Source: Isoptericola halotolerans (lineage in GTDB: Bacteria; Actinomycetota; Actinomycetes; Actinomycetales; Cellulomonadaceae). Taken from it: 64,000 bases of DNA. The stretch covers positions 186,001-250,000 of the forward strand of contig NZ_PVTX01000004.1 in NCBI RefSeq assembly GCF_003003075.1, given 5' to 3'. A program made the position numbers and the translations under genes. Shown here piece after piece: positions 1-10,803 of the stretch. The notes under the pieces are model-generated. The model did no database searches. It was not told where the DNA came from and saw only the letters and a list, made by a program, of their open reading frames with translations. The first letter of the stretch is position 1. Every line of letters starts with the position of its first letter.

Positions 1-772
1 CCGCCGATGCGGTGATCGCCGACGTTCCCACCCACCGCAGCCCGCTGGCCACCAGCCCGGTCGCGAGGCAACCGATCAGCATGTCCCGCCCGTGGCGCGT
101 GCGCACCCGCGCCACCACCCGGATCACCAGGTAGACCAGCAACGTGTCGAGCACGAGGCCCACCGCGAACGTGCCGGCGGACAGGACCCAGCCCAGCACC
201 GCCGAGTCACCCAGCCATCGCGTGATCTGGTTGTTCACCGTCTGCGAGACGATGCTCGCGACGGCCGACGCCAGCAGCATCAACCCGAGGATCACGAACC
301 CCAGCAGCTGCCACACCTTGGACAGCACGGGGCTGACCCCCACCACCGGTGCTTCGAACAGGGACCGCACGGAGTGTCGCAGGGCCGCCATGACGCCGAT
401 GGCCGTCCACAGGAACACGATCGACGCGACGACGGTGGTCCAGCTCCACGCCGTCGTCCGCACGAGCTCGTCCGGCGAGACCAGCCCGGCATCGTCCGGC
501 GAGTCCTTCAGCAGTCCCGGCACCCAGCTGTCGATCTGCTCGAAGACCGCCTCACTGAGCTCCGGACGGTTGCCCAGCACCGCCGAGAACACGCTGAAAC
601 CGATGGTGAGACCCGCGCCGAGGGAGAACAGCGCCGAGTAGGCTATGCCGCCGGAGAGCTGGTTGCCGCGCTGCGCCAGGTACCAGCGCACGGCCCGCAC
701 CTCACGACGGTCCTGCAGCCACTCCGTCCACCGAGCGATCTTCTCGGTCAGGCGCTCGGGTTCGTCAGGCAC
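1..772 (-). CDS. YihY/virulence factor BrkB family membrane protein, partial (3' end outside window)
   Basis: The reading frame is open from a GTG at 770-772 to the window edge, so about 257 N-terminal residues are visible and the C-terminus is missing. After a charged N-terminus (RLTEKIARWTEW) come hydrophobic spans and the family-like 'NQLSGGIAYSALFSLGAG' region, then three or four further membrane helices. YihY/BrkB proteins are inner-membrane proteins with six to eight helices. They were once called ribonuclease BN, but that activity belongs to another gene, and their true role is poorly known. It lies 56 bp from the 3' end of the next gene on the same strand. Family assignment is good; no function is claimed. 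Confidence 0.8.
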   Translation of the reverse strand, partial: MPDEPERLTEKIARWTEWLQDRREVRAVRWYLAQRGNQLSGGIAYSALFSLGAGLTIGFSVFSAVLGNRPELSEAVFEQIDSWVPGLLKDSPDDAGLVSPDELVRTTAWSWTTVVASIVFLWTAIGVMAALRHSVRSLFEAPVVGVSPVLSKVWQLLGFVILGLMLLASAVASIVSQTVNNQITRWLGDSAVLGWVLSAGTFAVGLVLDTLLVYLVIRVVARVRTRHGRDMLIGCLATGLVASGLRWVGTSAITASA

Positions 773-828
773 GCCCCGACCCTACCGAGGAGCCCCGGGC
801 GGGGCAGGTCGTACCGCCGGCCGTCCCG

Positions 829-2901
<2,073 letters not shown>

Positions 2902-2943
2902 GCCCGACAGCCTAGCCCGCGCTCGAACGCGTCCGGTACCCGC

Positions 2944-4326
2944 TCACTCGCTCGGGCGCTCCTGCAGCACGACGCGGACGTCCCGCTCGTCGTCGCCGCT
3001 GCGGACCCGCAACGTCACGGCGTCGCCGGGCTGGCTGGCCCGGATCGCCACGATGAGCTCGTCGCTCTGCGCCACGGGGCGGCCGTCGATCTCCAGGATG
3101 ATGTCGCCGGCCCGGATCCCGGCCACGTCCGCCGGGCCCCCGTCGGTCACCGGTGCGTTCCCCTGCTGCGCCTCCTCGGCGACCTTGACGCCCTCACCGG
3201 TGTAGCTCGAGTCCAGCAGCACCCCGATGACGGGGTAGGTGGCCTGGCCGGACTCGATGAGCTGCTCGGCGGTGGTGCGCACCTGGTTCGCCGGGATGGC
3301 GAAGCCGAGCCCGATGCTGCCGGTCGCCTGCATGGCGCCCGGCGGCTGCGCGATCGCCGAGTTGATCCCGATGACCTCGCCGGCCGCGTTGACGAGCGGA
3401 CCGCCCGAGTTGCCGGGGTTGATCGCGGCGTCGGTCTGGATCGCGTCGATGAACGCCGTCGTCGCCTGGTCCCCGGCCTGCACGGGCCGGTGCAGCGCGC
3501 TGACGATGCCGGCGGTGACGGTCGAGTCGAGACCGAGCGGCGCCCCGACGGCCAGCACCTCGTCGCCGACCACGACGTCGTCCGAGTCACCCAGCGCGAG
3601 CGGCGTGAGCCCGTCGGCGTCGATCTTCACCACGGCCAGGTCGTAGTCCGAGGTCCGGCCGACCACCTCGCCCTCGTGCTCGCTGCCGTCGGCCAGGACG
3701 ACGACGACCTCACCGCCGCCGGTCCCCGCCGCCACCACGTGGTCGTTGGTCAGGACGTAGCCGTCCGCCCGCAGCACGAACCCGGAGCCGCTGGAGAGGC
3801 TGTCGTCGGCACCGGTGACCTCGAACGACACGACCGACGGCAGGACGTCCGCGGCGGTCGACGCGAGAGAACCCTCCGGCCGGTCGAACCCTGCCGCGGC
3901 CTCGGCGCTGCCCGTCGCGGCCGGCAGCCGTGCGGACGGGTCGCCGTCGGAGCCGGCCCCGGAGATCCGTTCGCCCGCGAACCCGCCCAGGAGCCCGACC
4001 AGCAGGGCGAGGACGAGGATCCCGGCGACACGCGCTCCGCCGAGGCGAGCGCGCGGCGGGTCCGGCGTCCCCGCGCCCGTCGGCGCGGGCTCCCCGGACG
4101 GCGATCCCTCCGACGGCGATCCCTCCGACGGCGGCACCTCGGACGGCGGCCCGGCCGGCCCCGGAGGGGACGGCTCGGTGCGTGCACCACCCGGCACCGA
4201 GGGCGACGTCGGGCCCGGGGTCGGCGACGGGGCCGGGGTCGGCGGCACCTGCACCGGCGCAGGGTCCGGGCGCCGCGCCGGCGGCTCGGGCGCCGCGAAG
4301 AGGTCCGAGGGGTCCTGGTGCGTCAT
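2944..4326 (-). CDS. htrA: membrane-anchored HtrA-type serine protease with PDZ domain
   Basis: The 460-residue product begins at ATG 4324-4326 ([10 protein letters not shown]), overlapping the anti-sigma stop by 4 bp. Residues 1-95 are Pro/Ser/Gly-rich and presumably cytoplasmic, one membrane helix follows at about 98-118, then a trypsin-like domain with His196 (TNDHV), Asp229 (SDYDLAVVK) and Ser307 (NPGNSGGPL), and a PDZ domain at about 365-455. HtrA proteases degrade or refold misfolded extracytoplasmic proteins. Placement in the sigE operon makes it a likely member and possible modulator of the envelope-stress response. The Pro/Ser linker contains near-identical 15-bp DNA repeats at about 4090-4155. 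Confidence 0.93.
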   Translation of the reverse strand: MTHQDPSDLFAAPEPPARRPDPAPVQVPPTPAPSPTPGPTSPSVPGGARTEPSPPGPAGPPSEVPPSEGSPSEGSPSGEPAPTGAGTPDPPRARLGGARVAGILVLALLVGLLGGFAGERISGAGSDGDPSARLPAATGSAEAAAGFDRPEGSLASTAADVLPSVVSFEVTGADDSLSSGSGFVLRADGYVLTNDHVVAAGTGGGEVVVVLADGSEHEGEVVGRTSDYDLAVVKIDADGLTPLALGDSDDVVVGDEVLAVGAPLGLDSTVTAGIVSALHRPVQAGDQATTAFIDAIQTDAAINPGNSGGPLVNAAGEVIGINSAIAQPPGAMQATGSIGLGFAIPANQVRTTAEQLIESGQATYPVIGVLLDSSYTGEGVKVAEEAQQGNAPVTDGGPADVAGIRAGDIILEIDGRPVAQSDELIVAIRASQPGDAVTLRVRSGDDERDVRVVLQERPSE

Positions 4327-5213
4327 GGGCGGGTGAGTGCTCCTGTCACGGTGGTCCAGCCGCGGGTGATCCGGGGTACGACCCCCGCATCGTAGGCATC
4401 GTCGGGGAACGCGGCGACCACGTCGACCAGGACGTCGTGGGGGGCGTCGGTCGTCGCCTCGACGACCATGTCGCCCGCCTGCCACGCGACGTGCCACGGG
4501 TCCCGCATCAGCACGTGCACGTCGTCCCGTCCGGGGACGTCCAGGCGCACGTCGGACCGGACCACGTCGGCGAGCCGACCGGGTCGCTCGCGGACCACCA
4601 CGGGGCCCTCGGGTCCCGCCAGATGGATCTCGACGACCTCGCCGTCGGTCCGGACGTCGGTGAGCTCGTAGCCGGCCGGCAGGGCGCCGGGCGCGACGAA
4701 CGACTCGTCCGGCGCGACGGCGTCGGTCACGCTCGTCGACACCTCGTCCGTCCCGGCGAGCATGCTCAGCGCCGCCGCGCGGGACGTCTCGGGCGAGACG
4801 ACGGGAGCCTGCCCCAGCACGAACAGGGCGCAGCCCAGCACGCCCGCACCGCCGGCCCCCACGAGGACCAGCCGACGACGACGGCGCCGCCGTGCCGAGC
4901 CGGCGATGTCGCCGGTGAGGGTGGTCCGCCACGCCTCCGGCGTCTGCCACGTGGTGTCCCGGTCGGGGGCGCGCAGCGGGTCGTGGTCCGTCGACGGGAT
5001 GGACGCGGACAGGGCGAGCAGCCGTGCGGTGAGCTCCGGCGTCGGTGCTACGTCGCAGGCCTGCGACAGCCGGCGGCGGGCCGCCCGCGCCGCTTCCAGC
5101 TCGGCCGCGCACAGACGGCAGGCCGCGACGTGGCAGAGCGCCCGGTCCGTCTCGGCCGGGCCGAGCTGGCCGTCGGCGAGGGCGCTCACCCGGTCCCCGA
5201 GGTGACCGCTCAT
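4323..5213 (-). CDS. membrane-spanning anti-sigma factor with zinc-finger (RseA/RsiW type)
   Basis: A 296-residue protein starting at ATG 5211-5213, overlapping the sigE stop by 4 bp. The N-terminal anti-sigma domain carries the zinc-binding HxxxCxxC motif (His28, Cys32, Cys35 in '[10 protein letters not shown]'). A poly-Arg stretch near 108-114 precedes a single membrane helix at about 115-134, and about 160 extracytoplasmic residues follow. It should hold SigE inactive until released by oxidation of the zinc site or by regulated proteolysis. The mycobacterial counterpart RseA is shorter, so the large external domain here may be an added sensor. Function follows from the motif and coupling. 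Confidence 0.9.
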   Translation of the reverse strand: MSGHLGDRVSALADGQLGPAETDRALCHVAACRLCAAELEAARAARRRLSQACDVAPTPELTARLLALSASIPSTDHDPLRAPDRDTTWQTPEAWRTTLTGDIAGSARRRRRRRLVLVGAGGAGVLGCALFVLGQAPVVSPETSRAAALSMLAGTDEVSTSVTDAVAPDESFVAPGALPAGYELTDVRTDGEVVEIHLAGPEGPVVVRERPGRLADVVRSDVRLDVPGRDDVHVLMRDPWHVAWQAGDMVVEATTDAPHDVLVDVVAAFPDDAYDAGVVPRITRGWTTVTGALTRP

Positions 5214-5794
5214 CGCACCACCTCGGCGCGTCGGTGCTCGAGCGCGTCGCGGAGCTGGGCCCGCGCACGGTGGATGCGGGACCGCACCGTGCCGATCTTG
5301 ATGCCGAGCGTCACCGCGATCTCCTCGTAGCTGAGGCCCTCGATGTCGCACAGGACGACCGCGGCACGGTACTCCGGCCGCAGGGCGTCCAGCGCCGCCT
5401 GCACGTCGTTGTCGAGGTGGGTGTGCTCGAACCCGCGCTCCGGCCGCGCCCGGTCGTCGGTGGCCTCGACGCGCGAGGCGTCCTCGCCCATGGCCTCGAA
5501 CCGGATGCGCTTCTTGCGCCGGACCTGGTCGAGGAACAGGTTCGTGGTGATGCGGTGCAACCAGCCCTCGAACGTGCCCGGCGTGTAGCTGGACAGGGAG
5601 CGGAAGACGCGCAGGAACGTCTCCTGCGTCAGGTCCTCGGCGTCCTGCTTGTCGCCGGTGAGGCGGTACGCCAGCCGGTACACGCGTGCGGAGTGCTCGC
5701 GGACGATCTGGTCCCACGACGGAGGTACCCAGCCCGCGGCAGGGTCGGGCGCTGCAGGGTCGGTACGGTCAGCGGTCTCGGTCATCACGGCCAT
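5210..5794 (-). CDS. sigE: ECF RNA polymerase sigma factor SigE
   Basis: A 194-residue ECF sigma factor: region 2 at about residues 33-100 ('[17 protein letters not shown]', '[19 protein letters not shown]') and region 4 at about 135-185 ('[21 protein letters not shown]'). It should direct transcription of envelope-stress genes. The start could be ATG 5792-5794 (MAVMTET) or ATG 5783-5785. The promoter seen at 5806-5832 would place transcription start within a few bases of 5794, so a leaderless or near-leaderless message is possible. The operon order sigE, anti-sigma, htrA, tatB with a divergent O-methyltransferase matches M. tuberculosis Rv1220c-Rv1224. Confidence 0.95.
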   Translation of the reverse strand: MAVMTETADRTDPAAPDPAAGWVPPSWDQIVREHSARVYRLAYRLTGDKQDAEDLTQETFLRVFRSLSSYTPGTFEGWLHRITTNLFLDQVRRKKRIRFEAMGEDASRVEATDDRARPERGFEHTHLDNDVQAALDALRPEYRAAVVLCDIEGLSYEEIAVTLGIKIGTVRSRIHRARAQLRDALEHRRAEVVR

Positions 5795-5800
5795 GGTCCC

Positions 5801-6520
5801 ATGCGAACGTGTGAGCGCCCTGGGAGGTTCCCACGTACGATCGCAGCGCAGCAATCCGAGGGGGCCGCCATCACCACCGGGGTCGGTGCCCAGGACGACC
5901 CGACGGCCGCCTGGGCCTTCAGCGAGACGTACCTCGCCGAGGACGTGACGCTCCTGCGCGCCCGCGAACGGGCCGCGGAGCTGGGCTGCGCCACCGTCTC
6001 CCCCGGCACGGGAGCGCTCCTGCGCGTGGTGGCCGCGGCCCTCCGGGCCCGCGCCGTCGTCGAGATCGGCACCGGCGCCGGGGTGGCTGCGCTCTGGCTG
6101 CTGCGCGGGATGGCCCCGGACGGCGTGCTGACCACGATCGACCCGGAGTCCGAGCACCAGCGTGCCGCCAAGGTGGCGTTCGCCGAGGAGGGCGTCCCGG
6201 TGCACCGCACCCGGACCATCGTCCGGCCGCCCCTCGACGTCCTGCCCCGGTTGTCCGACGGCGCCTACGACCTGGTGCTGGTGGCGACCGACCCCCCGGC
6301 CTACGCCGACTACGTGGAGGCTGCGGTGCGCCTCCTCCGGCCCGGCGGGGTCCTCGTCGTGGTGGACGCCCTGCTGGGTGGGCGCGTCGCCGATCCCGAC
6401 CGGCGCGACGAGACGACCACGCTCGTCCGGCGCCTCGCCCACGCGGTGCGCGACGACGAGCGCCTCACCCCGGCGATCGTCCCGGTCGGCGAGGGCACCC
6501 TGCTGGCCGTGCGCCGGTAG
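5801..6520 (+). CDS. class I SAM-dependent O-methyltransferase (Rv1220c-like)
   Basis: Up to 239 residues. The SAM-binding motif I is '[17 protein letters not shown]', followed by '[16 protein letters not shown]' and '[10 protein letters not shown]', typical of the catechol/caffeoyl-CoA O-methyltransferase family. The substrate is unknown. It is divergent from sigE, as in mycobacteria. The only standard in-frame start upstream of conserved sequence is ATG 5801-5803. That ATG lacks a ribosome-binding site, sits 6 bp from the sigE ATG and overlaps the sigE promoter. An ATC at 5870-5872 follows GAGGGGG (5858-5864) at good spacing and may be the true, non-standard start. The 3' end is certain. 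Confidence 0.88.
   Translation: MRTCERPGRFPRTIAAQQSEGAAITTGVGAQDDPTAAWAFSETYLAEDVTLLRARERAAELGCATVSPGTGALLRVVAAALRARAVVEIGTGAGVAALWLLRGMAPDGVLTTIDPESEHQRAAKVAFAEEGVPVHRTRTIVRPPLDVLPRLSDGAYDLVLVATDPPAYADYVEAAVRLLRPGGVLVVVDALLGGRVADPDRRDETTTLVRRLAHAVRDDERLTPAIVPVGEGTLLAVRR
5806..5832 (-). promoter_or_regulatory. putative SigE-dependent promoter of sigE
   Basis: On the minus strand a GGGAAC element (5827-5832) and a CGTT element (5806-5809) are separated by 17 bases. This fits the GGAAC / CGTT bipartite consensus of actinobacterial SigE/SigH-type ECF sigma factors. It lies 12 bases before the first sigE ATG, so positive autoregulation is the natural reading. It also lies within the apparent 5' end of the divergent O-methyltransferase frame. 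Prediction from sequence only. Confidence 0.65.
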
Positions 6521-6541
6521 CAGCCGGGCCGCGGCACGACG

Positions 6542-6575
6542 ACGGGCGCGGAGCAGGTGTCTGCTCCGCGCCCGT
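6542..6575. terminator. bidirectional hairpin terminator
   Basis: A perfect 15-bp inverted repeat (6542-6556 with 6561-6575) closes a 4-base loop. It lies between the convergent O-methyltransferase and DUF3117 genes, 21 bp after the stop codon of the former. There is no clear T-tract, as is usual in high-GC actinobacteria. Confidence 0.8.
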
Positions 6576-6604
6576 GAGTTCGTACGTCGTCAGCCCGAGC
6601 CGAC

Positions 6605-6772
6605 TCAGCCGGTGACGGCCTGGAGGGCCTCGCCCAGCTCGCCGGCCTCGGTCGCGTTCAGCTCGACGACCAGGCGACCGCCGCCCTCCAGCGGGACACG
6701 CATGACGATGCCGCGTCCCTCCTTGGTGACCTCGAGCGGTCCGTCGCCCGTCCGCGGCTTCATCGCAGCCAT
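6605..6772 (-). CDS. DUF3117 family small protein
   Basis: A 55-residue protein starting at ATG 6770-6772 (MAAMKPRTGDGPLEV) and ending LQAVTG. The sequence 'EGRGIVMRVPLEGGGRLVVELN' is typical of the DUF3117 family, which is nearly universal and highly conserved in actinobacteria (Rv1211 in M. tuberculosis) and has no established role. A GGAGAG ribosome-binding site precedes the ATG. It converges on the O-methyltransferase, with the 15-bp hairpin between them. Confidence 0.92.
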   Translation of the reverse strand: MAAMKPRTGDGPLEVTKEGRGIVMRVPLEGGGRLVVELNATEAGELGEALQAVTG

Positions 6773-6913
6773 GTGTGGCTCTCCATTTCCGTTGTCCGGT
6801 TCCCCAACTGCCTCAGCCCCGCCCGTCGCCCCGGCGACGGGTCAACGCTGCCGGCACGGCCACGCAGCTCGAGGCGTGCCTCACCATTCTACTGCGGGCC
6901 GGGTCGTCCCTGG

Positions 6914-7867
6914 TCACGCCATCCCGCGCAGAGCCGCACGAGGCGGCGCCTCGTCGCGGACGGCCGCCACCATCTCGAGCGCCTGCCGCGTCGCCGCGAC
7001 GTCGTGCGCACGGAAGACCCGGGCGCCGTGCCACGCCGCGAGCGCCGTCGCGGCGAGCGTGCCCGGCAGCCGGTCCGCCGGCGGGAGGTCGAGCGTCTCC
7101 CCGACGAAGTCCTTGCGGCTCAGCGCCATGAGGACGGGGAACCCGAGCCCGGCGAGCGCCTCCGTGCGGCGCAGGAGGTGCAGCGAGTGCCACGTGTTCT
7201 TGCCGAAGTCGTGCGTGGGGTCCACGAGCACCGACGACGGCGGCACACCGCACGCGACGGCCCGCTCGGCCGCGTCGCGCAACGTCGTCAGCACGTCCTG
7301 GGTGACGCCGTCGCGCGGATCCTCGGGGGTGCCGTGCTGGGTGCCGTCAGCGCCGCCGGCGCCCGGCGGGTACTCCACCCGCCAGGGGTCGGTGCGGGGC
7401 CGCGCCCCGCCCGTGTGCGAGCAGACGACGCCCACCCCGGCCGCGCCCGCGACCTCGACCAGCGCCGGGTCGTGACCGGCCCACGTGTCGTTGATGAGGT
7501 CCGCACCGGCGCGGACGGCTGCGCGGGCGACCTCGGAGCGCCAGGTGTCGACGCTCAGGAGCAGGTCGGGCAGCTCGGCGCGCACCCGCTCGAGGAACGG
7601 CACCACGCGATCGATCTCCTCGGCGACGCCCACCTCGGGGCCGGTGCCCGCCCGGACCCCGCCGACGTCGAGGATCGCGGCGCCCTCGGCCCACGCGGCG
7701 TGGGCGGCCGCGAGCGCCGGGCCGTCGTCGGCGAACCGGGCCGGCGCGTAGAACGAGTCGCTGGTGCGGTTGACGATGGCCATGACCACCGGGCGGGACA
7801 CCCCGCCGGGCCCGCGGCCGACCTCGCGGCCGCGCAGCACGAGGGGTGCGCCCGCGGGCGGGATCAC
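6914..7867 (-). CDS. folP2: dihydropteroate synthase-like protein, FolP2 type
   Basis: A 317-residue pterin-binding TIM-barrel protein. Start chosen at GTG 7865-7867, whose G-T-G-A overlaps the stop of the upstream LOG gene. Motifs resembling DHPS are present ('ILDVGGVRAGTG', 'LLSVDTWRSEVA', 'DLINDTWAG', 'LVDPTHDFGKNTWHSL', 'LMALSRKDFVGE'). However, the usual N-V-T-P-D-S-F start of the pterin site is 'NRTSDSFY'. This pattern and the neighbours match mycobacterial FolP2 (Rv1207). The M. leprae FolP2 paralogue has been reported to lack DHPS activity, so a folate role should not be assumed. A Pro/Gly-rich insertion lies near residues 165-190. Confidence 0.85.
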   Translation of the reverse strand: MIPPAGAPLVLRGREVGRGPGGVSRPVVMAIVNRTSDSFYAPARFADDGPALAAAHAAWAEGAAILDVGGVRAGTGPEVGVAEEIDRVVPFLERVRAELPDLLLSVDTWRSEVARAAVRAGADLINDTWAGHDPALVEVAGAAGVGVVCSHTGGARPRTDPWRVEYPPGAGGADGTQHGTPEDPRDGVTQDVLTTLRDAAERAVACGVPPSSVLVDPTHDFGKNTWHSLHLLRRTEALAGLGFPVLMALSRKDFVGETLDLPPADRLPGTLAATALAAWHGARVFRAHDVAATRQALEMVAAVRDEAPPRAALRGMA

Positions 7868-8643
7868 GAGCGGAACTCGGCGGCCAGCGCCCGGCCTCGC
7901 TCGACGACGTGCTCCACCGCGTCCTCGGCGGAGTCGGTCAGGTGGAGCAGGTCGAGGTCGGTGGGGTTGATCATGCCGCGGTCCACGACGGCGGTGCGCA
8001 CCCACTCGAGCAGGCCGCCCCAGTAGTCGGTCCCGACGAGCACCAGGGGGAACCCGGTGACCTTGTGGGTCTGGACGAGGGTGATCGCCTCGAAGAGCTC
8101 GTCGAAGGTGCCGAACCCGCCCGGCAGCACGACGAACCCCTGCGCGTACTTGACGAACATCGTCTTGCGCGCGAAGAAGTACCGGAAGCTGACGCCACGG
8201 TTGACGTACTCGTTCATGCCCTGCTCGAAGGGCAGCTCGATGCCCAGCCCGATCGACGTCCCGCCGGCGTCCGACGCGCCCTTGTTCGCGGCCTCCATGA
8301 TGCCGGGGCCGCCACCGGTGATCACCGCGTAGCCCGCGTCGACGAGCCGGCGGCCGACCTCCACGGCGAGCTGGTAGTCCTCGTGGTCGGGTCGTGTGCG
8401 GGCGGAGCCGAACACCGAGACGGCCGGGCCGACCTCGGCGAGCGCGCCGAACCCCTCGACGAACTCGGCCTGGATGCGCATCACCCGCCACGGGTCCGAG
8501 TGCACCCAGTCGGTCCCGTCCCCCGGGGCCAGCAACCGCTGGTCCGTGGTGGTGTCAGGGATCTCGGTGCCGCGCAGCAGGACGGGCCCCTTGCGGTACC
8601 CCTGGCCGGTCTGCTGGACACCCTCGTCGGTACGGTCGCTCAT
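7864..8643 (-). CDS. LOG family / TIGR00730 Rossmann-fold nucleotide phosphoribohydrolase
   Basis: A 259-residue protein with the LOG signatures 'YAVITGGGPGIMEAANKGA' and 'VVLPGGFGTFDELFEAIT'. Characterised LOG proteins cleave cytokinin nucleoside 5'-monophosphates or AMP-like nucleotides to base and ribose 5-phosphate; the M. tuberculosis neighbour-equivalent is Rv1205. The ATG is at 8641-8643. The gene is coupled to the folP2-like gene by a 4-bp overlap and lies 10 bp after dapE. The in vivo substrate is unknown; it may be general nucleotide salvage. Confidence 0.9.
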   Translation of the reverse strand: MSDRTDEGVQQTGQGYRKGPVLLRGTEIPDTTTDQRLLAPGDGTDWVHSDPWRVMRIQAEFVEGFGALAEVGPAVSVFGSARTRPDHEDYQLAVEVGRRLVDAGYAVITGGGPGIMEAANKGASDAGGTSIGLGIELPFEQGMNEYVNRGVSFRYFFARKTMFVKYAQGFVVLPGGFGTFDELFEAITLVQTHKVTGFPLVLVGTDYWGGLLEWVRTAVVDRGMINPTDLDLLHLTDSAEDAVEHVVERGRALAAEFRS

Positions 8644-8653
8644 GGGACCGACA

Positions 8654-9799
8654 CTACTGACCGCGCAGCCAGGTGCGCAGCGCGTCGCGGCACATGGCGA
8701 GCTCGCGTACCGGCACCCGCTCGTCGTCGGCGTGGGCCAGCGAGGGGTCGCCCGGGGCGAAGTTGACCGCGGGGATACCGAGCTCCGCGAAGCGCGCGAC
8801 GTCGGTCCACCCGAACTTGGGCTTCGGCACGCCGCCGGTGAGCGCGAGCACCGCCGCGGCGAACTCGGCGGCGAGCGGTTCGTCGAGACCCGGGCGCGCG
8901 GCCGGCGACGAGTCGGTGACCGTCACCTCGTAGCCGTCGAAGAGCTCGCGCAGGTGCGCCTCGGCCTCGGCCAGCGTGCGCGAGGGGGCGAACCGGTAGT
9001 TCACGGTGACGGTGCAGGCGTCCGGCACCACGTTGCCCGCGATGCCGCCGCGGATCCCGACGGCGTTCATGCCCTCGCGGTAGACGAGGCCGTCGACCTC
9101 GACCTCGGCCGCCTCGTAGGCCGCGAGCCGGGCGAGGATCGGCGCGGCGGCGTGGATCGCGTTCTCTCCCCGCCAGGACCGCGCCGAGTGGGCCGCGACG
9201 CCGCGGGTGCGCACGTCGACACGGATCGTGCCCTGGCAGCCGCCCTCGATGTCGGCCGCGGTCGGCTCGCCGAGGACGGCGAAGTCACCGGCGAGCAGCT
9301 CAGGGTGGTTCCGCGCCAGCCGCCCCAGCCCGCTCTTGGACGCCTCGACCTCCTCGTGGTCGTAGAACACGTAGGTCAGGTCCACGACCGGCTCGCTGCC
9401 GGGACGTCCTAGCTCGACGGCGAGCGCCAGCATCACCGCGATACCCGCCTTCATGTCGACGGTGCCGCGCCCCCACAGGACGCGGTCGTCGCCGGTGCCC
9501 TCCAGACGCGTCGGCAGGTTCGGCGGGTCGGTGAGCGGCACGGTGTCGAGGTGGCCCGCCAGCACGACCCGACGGTCCCGGCCGAGCAGCGTGCGCGCGA
9601 CGACGGCGTCCCCGTCGCGGGTCACCTCCAGGTGGGGCTGCCCGCGCAGGAGCGCCTCGACGGCGTCGGCCAACGCCTCCTCGTCCCCCGAGACGGACTC
9701 GATGTCGCACACCGCGGCGAGCACGTCCACGAGGTCGGACGTGGGGATCTCCACCGGGTCGAACAGGACGGGATCGAAGCGATTCTGCTGGCTGGTCAC
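8654..9799 (-). CDS. dapE: succinyl-diaminopimelate desuccinylase
   Basis: A 381-residue M20-family metallohydrolase (GTG start 9797-9799). It hydrolyses N-succinyl-LL-diaminopimelate to LL-diaminopimelate in the succinylase branch of lysine and meso-DAP synthesis. Metal-site motifs are 'VVLAGHLDTVPL', 'LWGRGTVDMKAG' and 'YVFYDHEEVEASKSGL' (general-base Glu). The lid/dimerisation domain lies in the middle. It is divergent from dapD with only 38 bp between the starts, so the two share one very compact promoter region. Pathway partners dapD and dapC are also in this window. Confidence 0.95.
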   Translation of the reverse strand: MTSQQNRFDPVLFDPVEIPTSDLVDVLAAVCDIESVSGDEEALADAVEALLRGQPHLEVTRDGDAVVARTLLGRDRRVVLAGHLDTVPLTDPPNLPTRLEGTGDDRVLWGRGTVDMKAGIAVMLALAVELGRPGSEPVVDLTYVFYDHEEVEASKSGLGRLARNHPELLAGDFAVLGEPTAADIEGGCQGTIRVDVRTRGVAAHSARSWRGENAIHAAAPILARLAAYEAAEVEVDGLVYREGMNAVGIRGGIAGNVVPDACTVTVNYRFAPSRTLAEAEAHLRELFDGYEVTVTDSSPAARPGLDEPLAAEFAAAVLALTGGVPKPKFGWTDVARFAELGIPAVNFAPGDPSLAHADDERVPVRELAMCRDALRTWLRGQ

Positions 9800-9837
9800 G
9801 CGTTCATCGTGCCACCCCGCGCCGATAGGCTGCTCCC

Positions 9838-10803
9838 ATGACGACGCCCACCACCTCTGACCGCACCGCCTGGGGACTCGGCCTCGCGACCGTGGCCGAC
9901 GACGGCAGCACGCTCGACGTCTGGTACCCCGCTCCCCAGCTGGGGGTGGCGCCCGACGACGTCGACGTGCCGGCCGATCTCGCGGCCCTCTCGCAGCGGG
10001 ACGACGCGCGGCGGGTGGACGTCGCCGTCGTGCGCACCGAGATCGACCTGGACGCGCCGCCGACCGACGCCGCGGACGCCTACCTGCGGCTGCACCTGAT
10101 CTCCCATCGGCTGGTGGCGCCCCACGGGCTGAACCTCGACGGGTTGTTCGGCAGGCTCACCAACGTGGTGTGGACCTCCCACGGACCGTGCAGCGTCGAG
10201 GGCTTCGAGATCACCCGCCTGCGCCTGCGCGCGTCGACGGACAAGCCCGTCACGGTGTACGGCATCGACAAGTTCCCGCGCATGGTCGACTACGTCGTGC
10301 CGTCCGGAGTGCGGATCGCCGACGCCGACCGGGTGCGGCTCGGCGCGCACCTGGCCGAGGGCACCACGGTCATGCACGAAGGCTTCGTGAACTTCAACGC
10401 GGGCACCCTGGGCGCCTCGATGATCGAGGGCCGGATCTCGGCCGGCGTCGTCGTCGGCGACGGCTCCGACGTCGGTGGCGGCGCCTCGATCATGGGGACC
10501 CTGTCCGGCGGCGGCAAGCAGATCATCTCGATCGGTGAGCGCTGCCTGCTCGGGGCCAACGCCGGCCTCGGCATCCCCCTCGGCGACGACTGCGTCGTCG
10601 AGGCCGGCCTGTACGTCACGGCCGGGACCAAGTGCACGGTGCTCGGAGAGATGGGCGACGAGGGCGAGCCGCGCGTCGTCAAGGCGCTCGAGCTGGCCGG
10701 ACGCGACAACCTCCTGTTCCGCCGCAACTCGCGCACGGGGGCCGTCGAGGTGCTCGCCCGCGCCTCGGGCGTGGAGCTCAACGCCGCCCTGCACGCCAAC
10801 TGA
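9838..10803 (+). CDS. dapD: 2,3,4,5-tetrahydropyridine-2,6-dicarboxylate N-succinyltransferase
   Basis: A 321-residue DapD of the actinobacterial type. It transfers succinyl from succinyl-CoA to tetrahydrodipicolinate. The N-terminal domain ('[20 protein letters not shown]') precedes a left-handed beta-helix of hexapeptide repeats with '[19 protein letters not shown]', '[20 protein letters not shown]' and '[11 protein letters not shown]'. It starts at ATG 9838 and its stop overlaps the next start by 1 bp (TGATG). Confidence 0.96.
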   Translation: MTTPTTSDRTAWGLGLATVADDGSTLDVWYPAPQLGVAPDDVDVPADLAALSQRDDARRVDVAVVRTEIDLDAPPTDAADAYLRLHLISHRLVAPHGLNLDGLFGRLTNVVWTSHGPCSVEGFEITRLRLRASTDKPVTVYGIDKFPRMVDYVVPSGVRIADADRVRLGAHLAEGTTVMHEGFVNFNAGTLGASMIEGRISAGVVVGDGSDVGGGASIMGTLSGGGKQIISIGERCLLGANAGLGIPLGDDCVVEAGLYVTAGTKCTVLGEMGDEGEPRVVKALELAGRDNLLFRRNSRTGAVEVLARASGVELNAALHAN

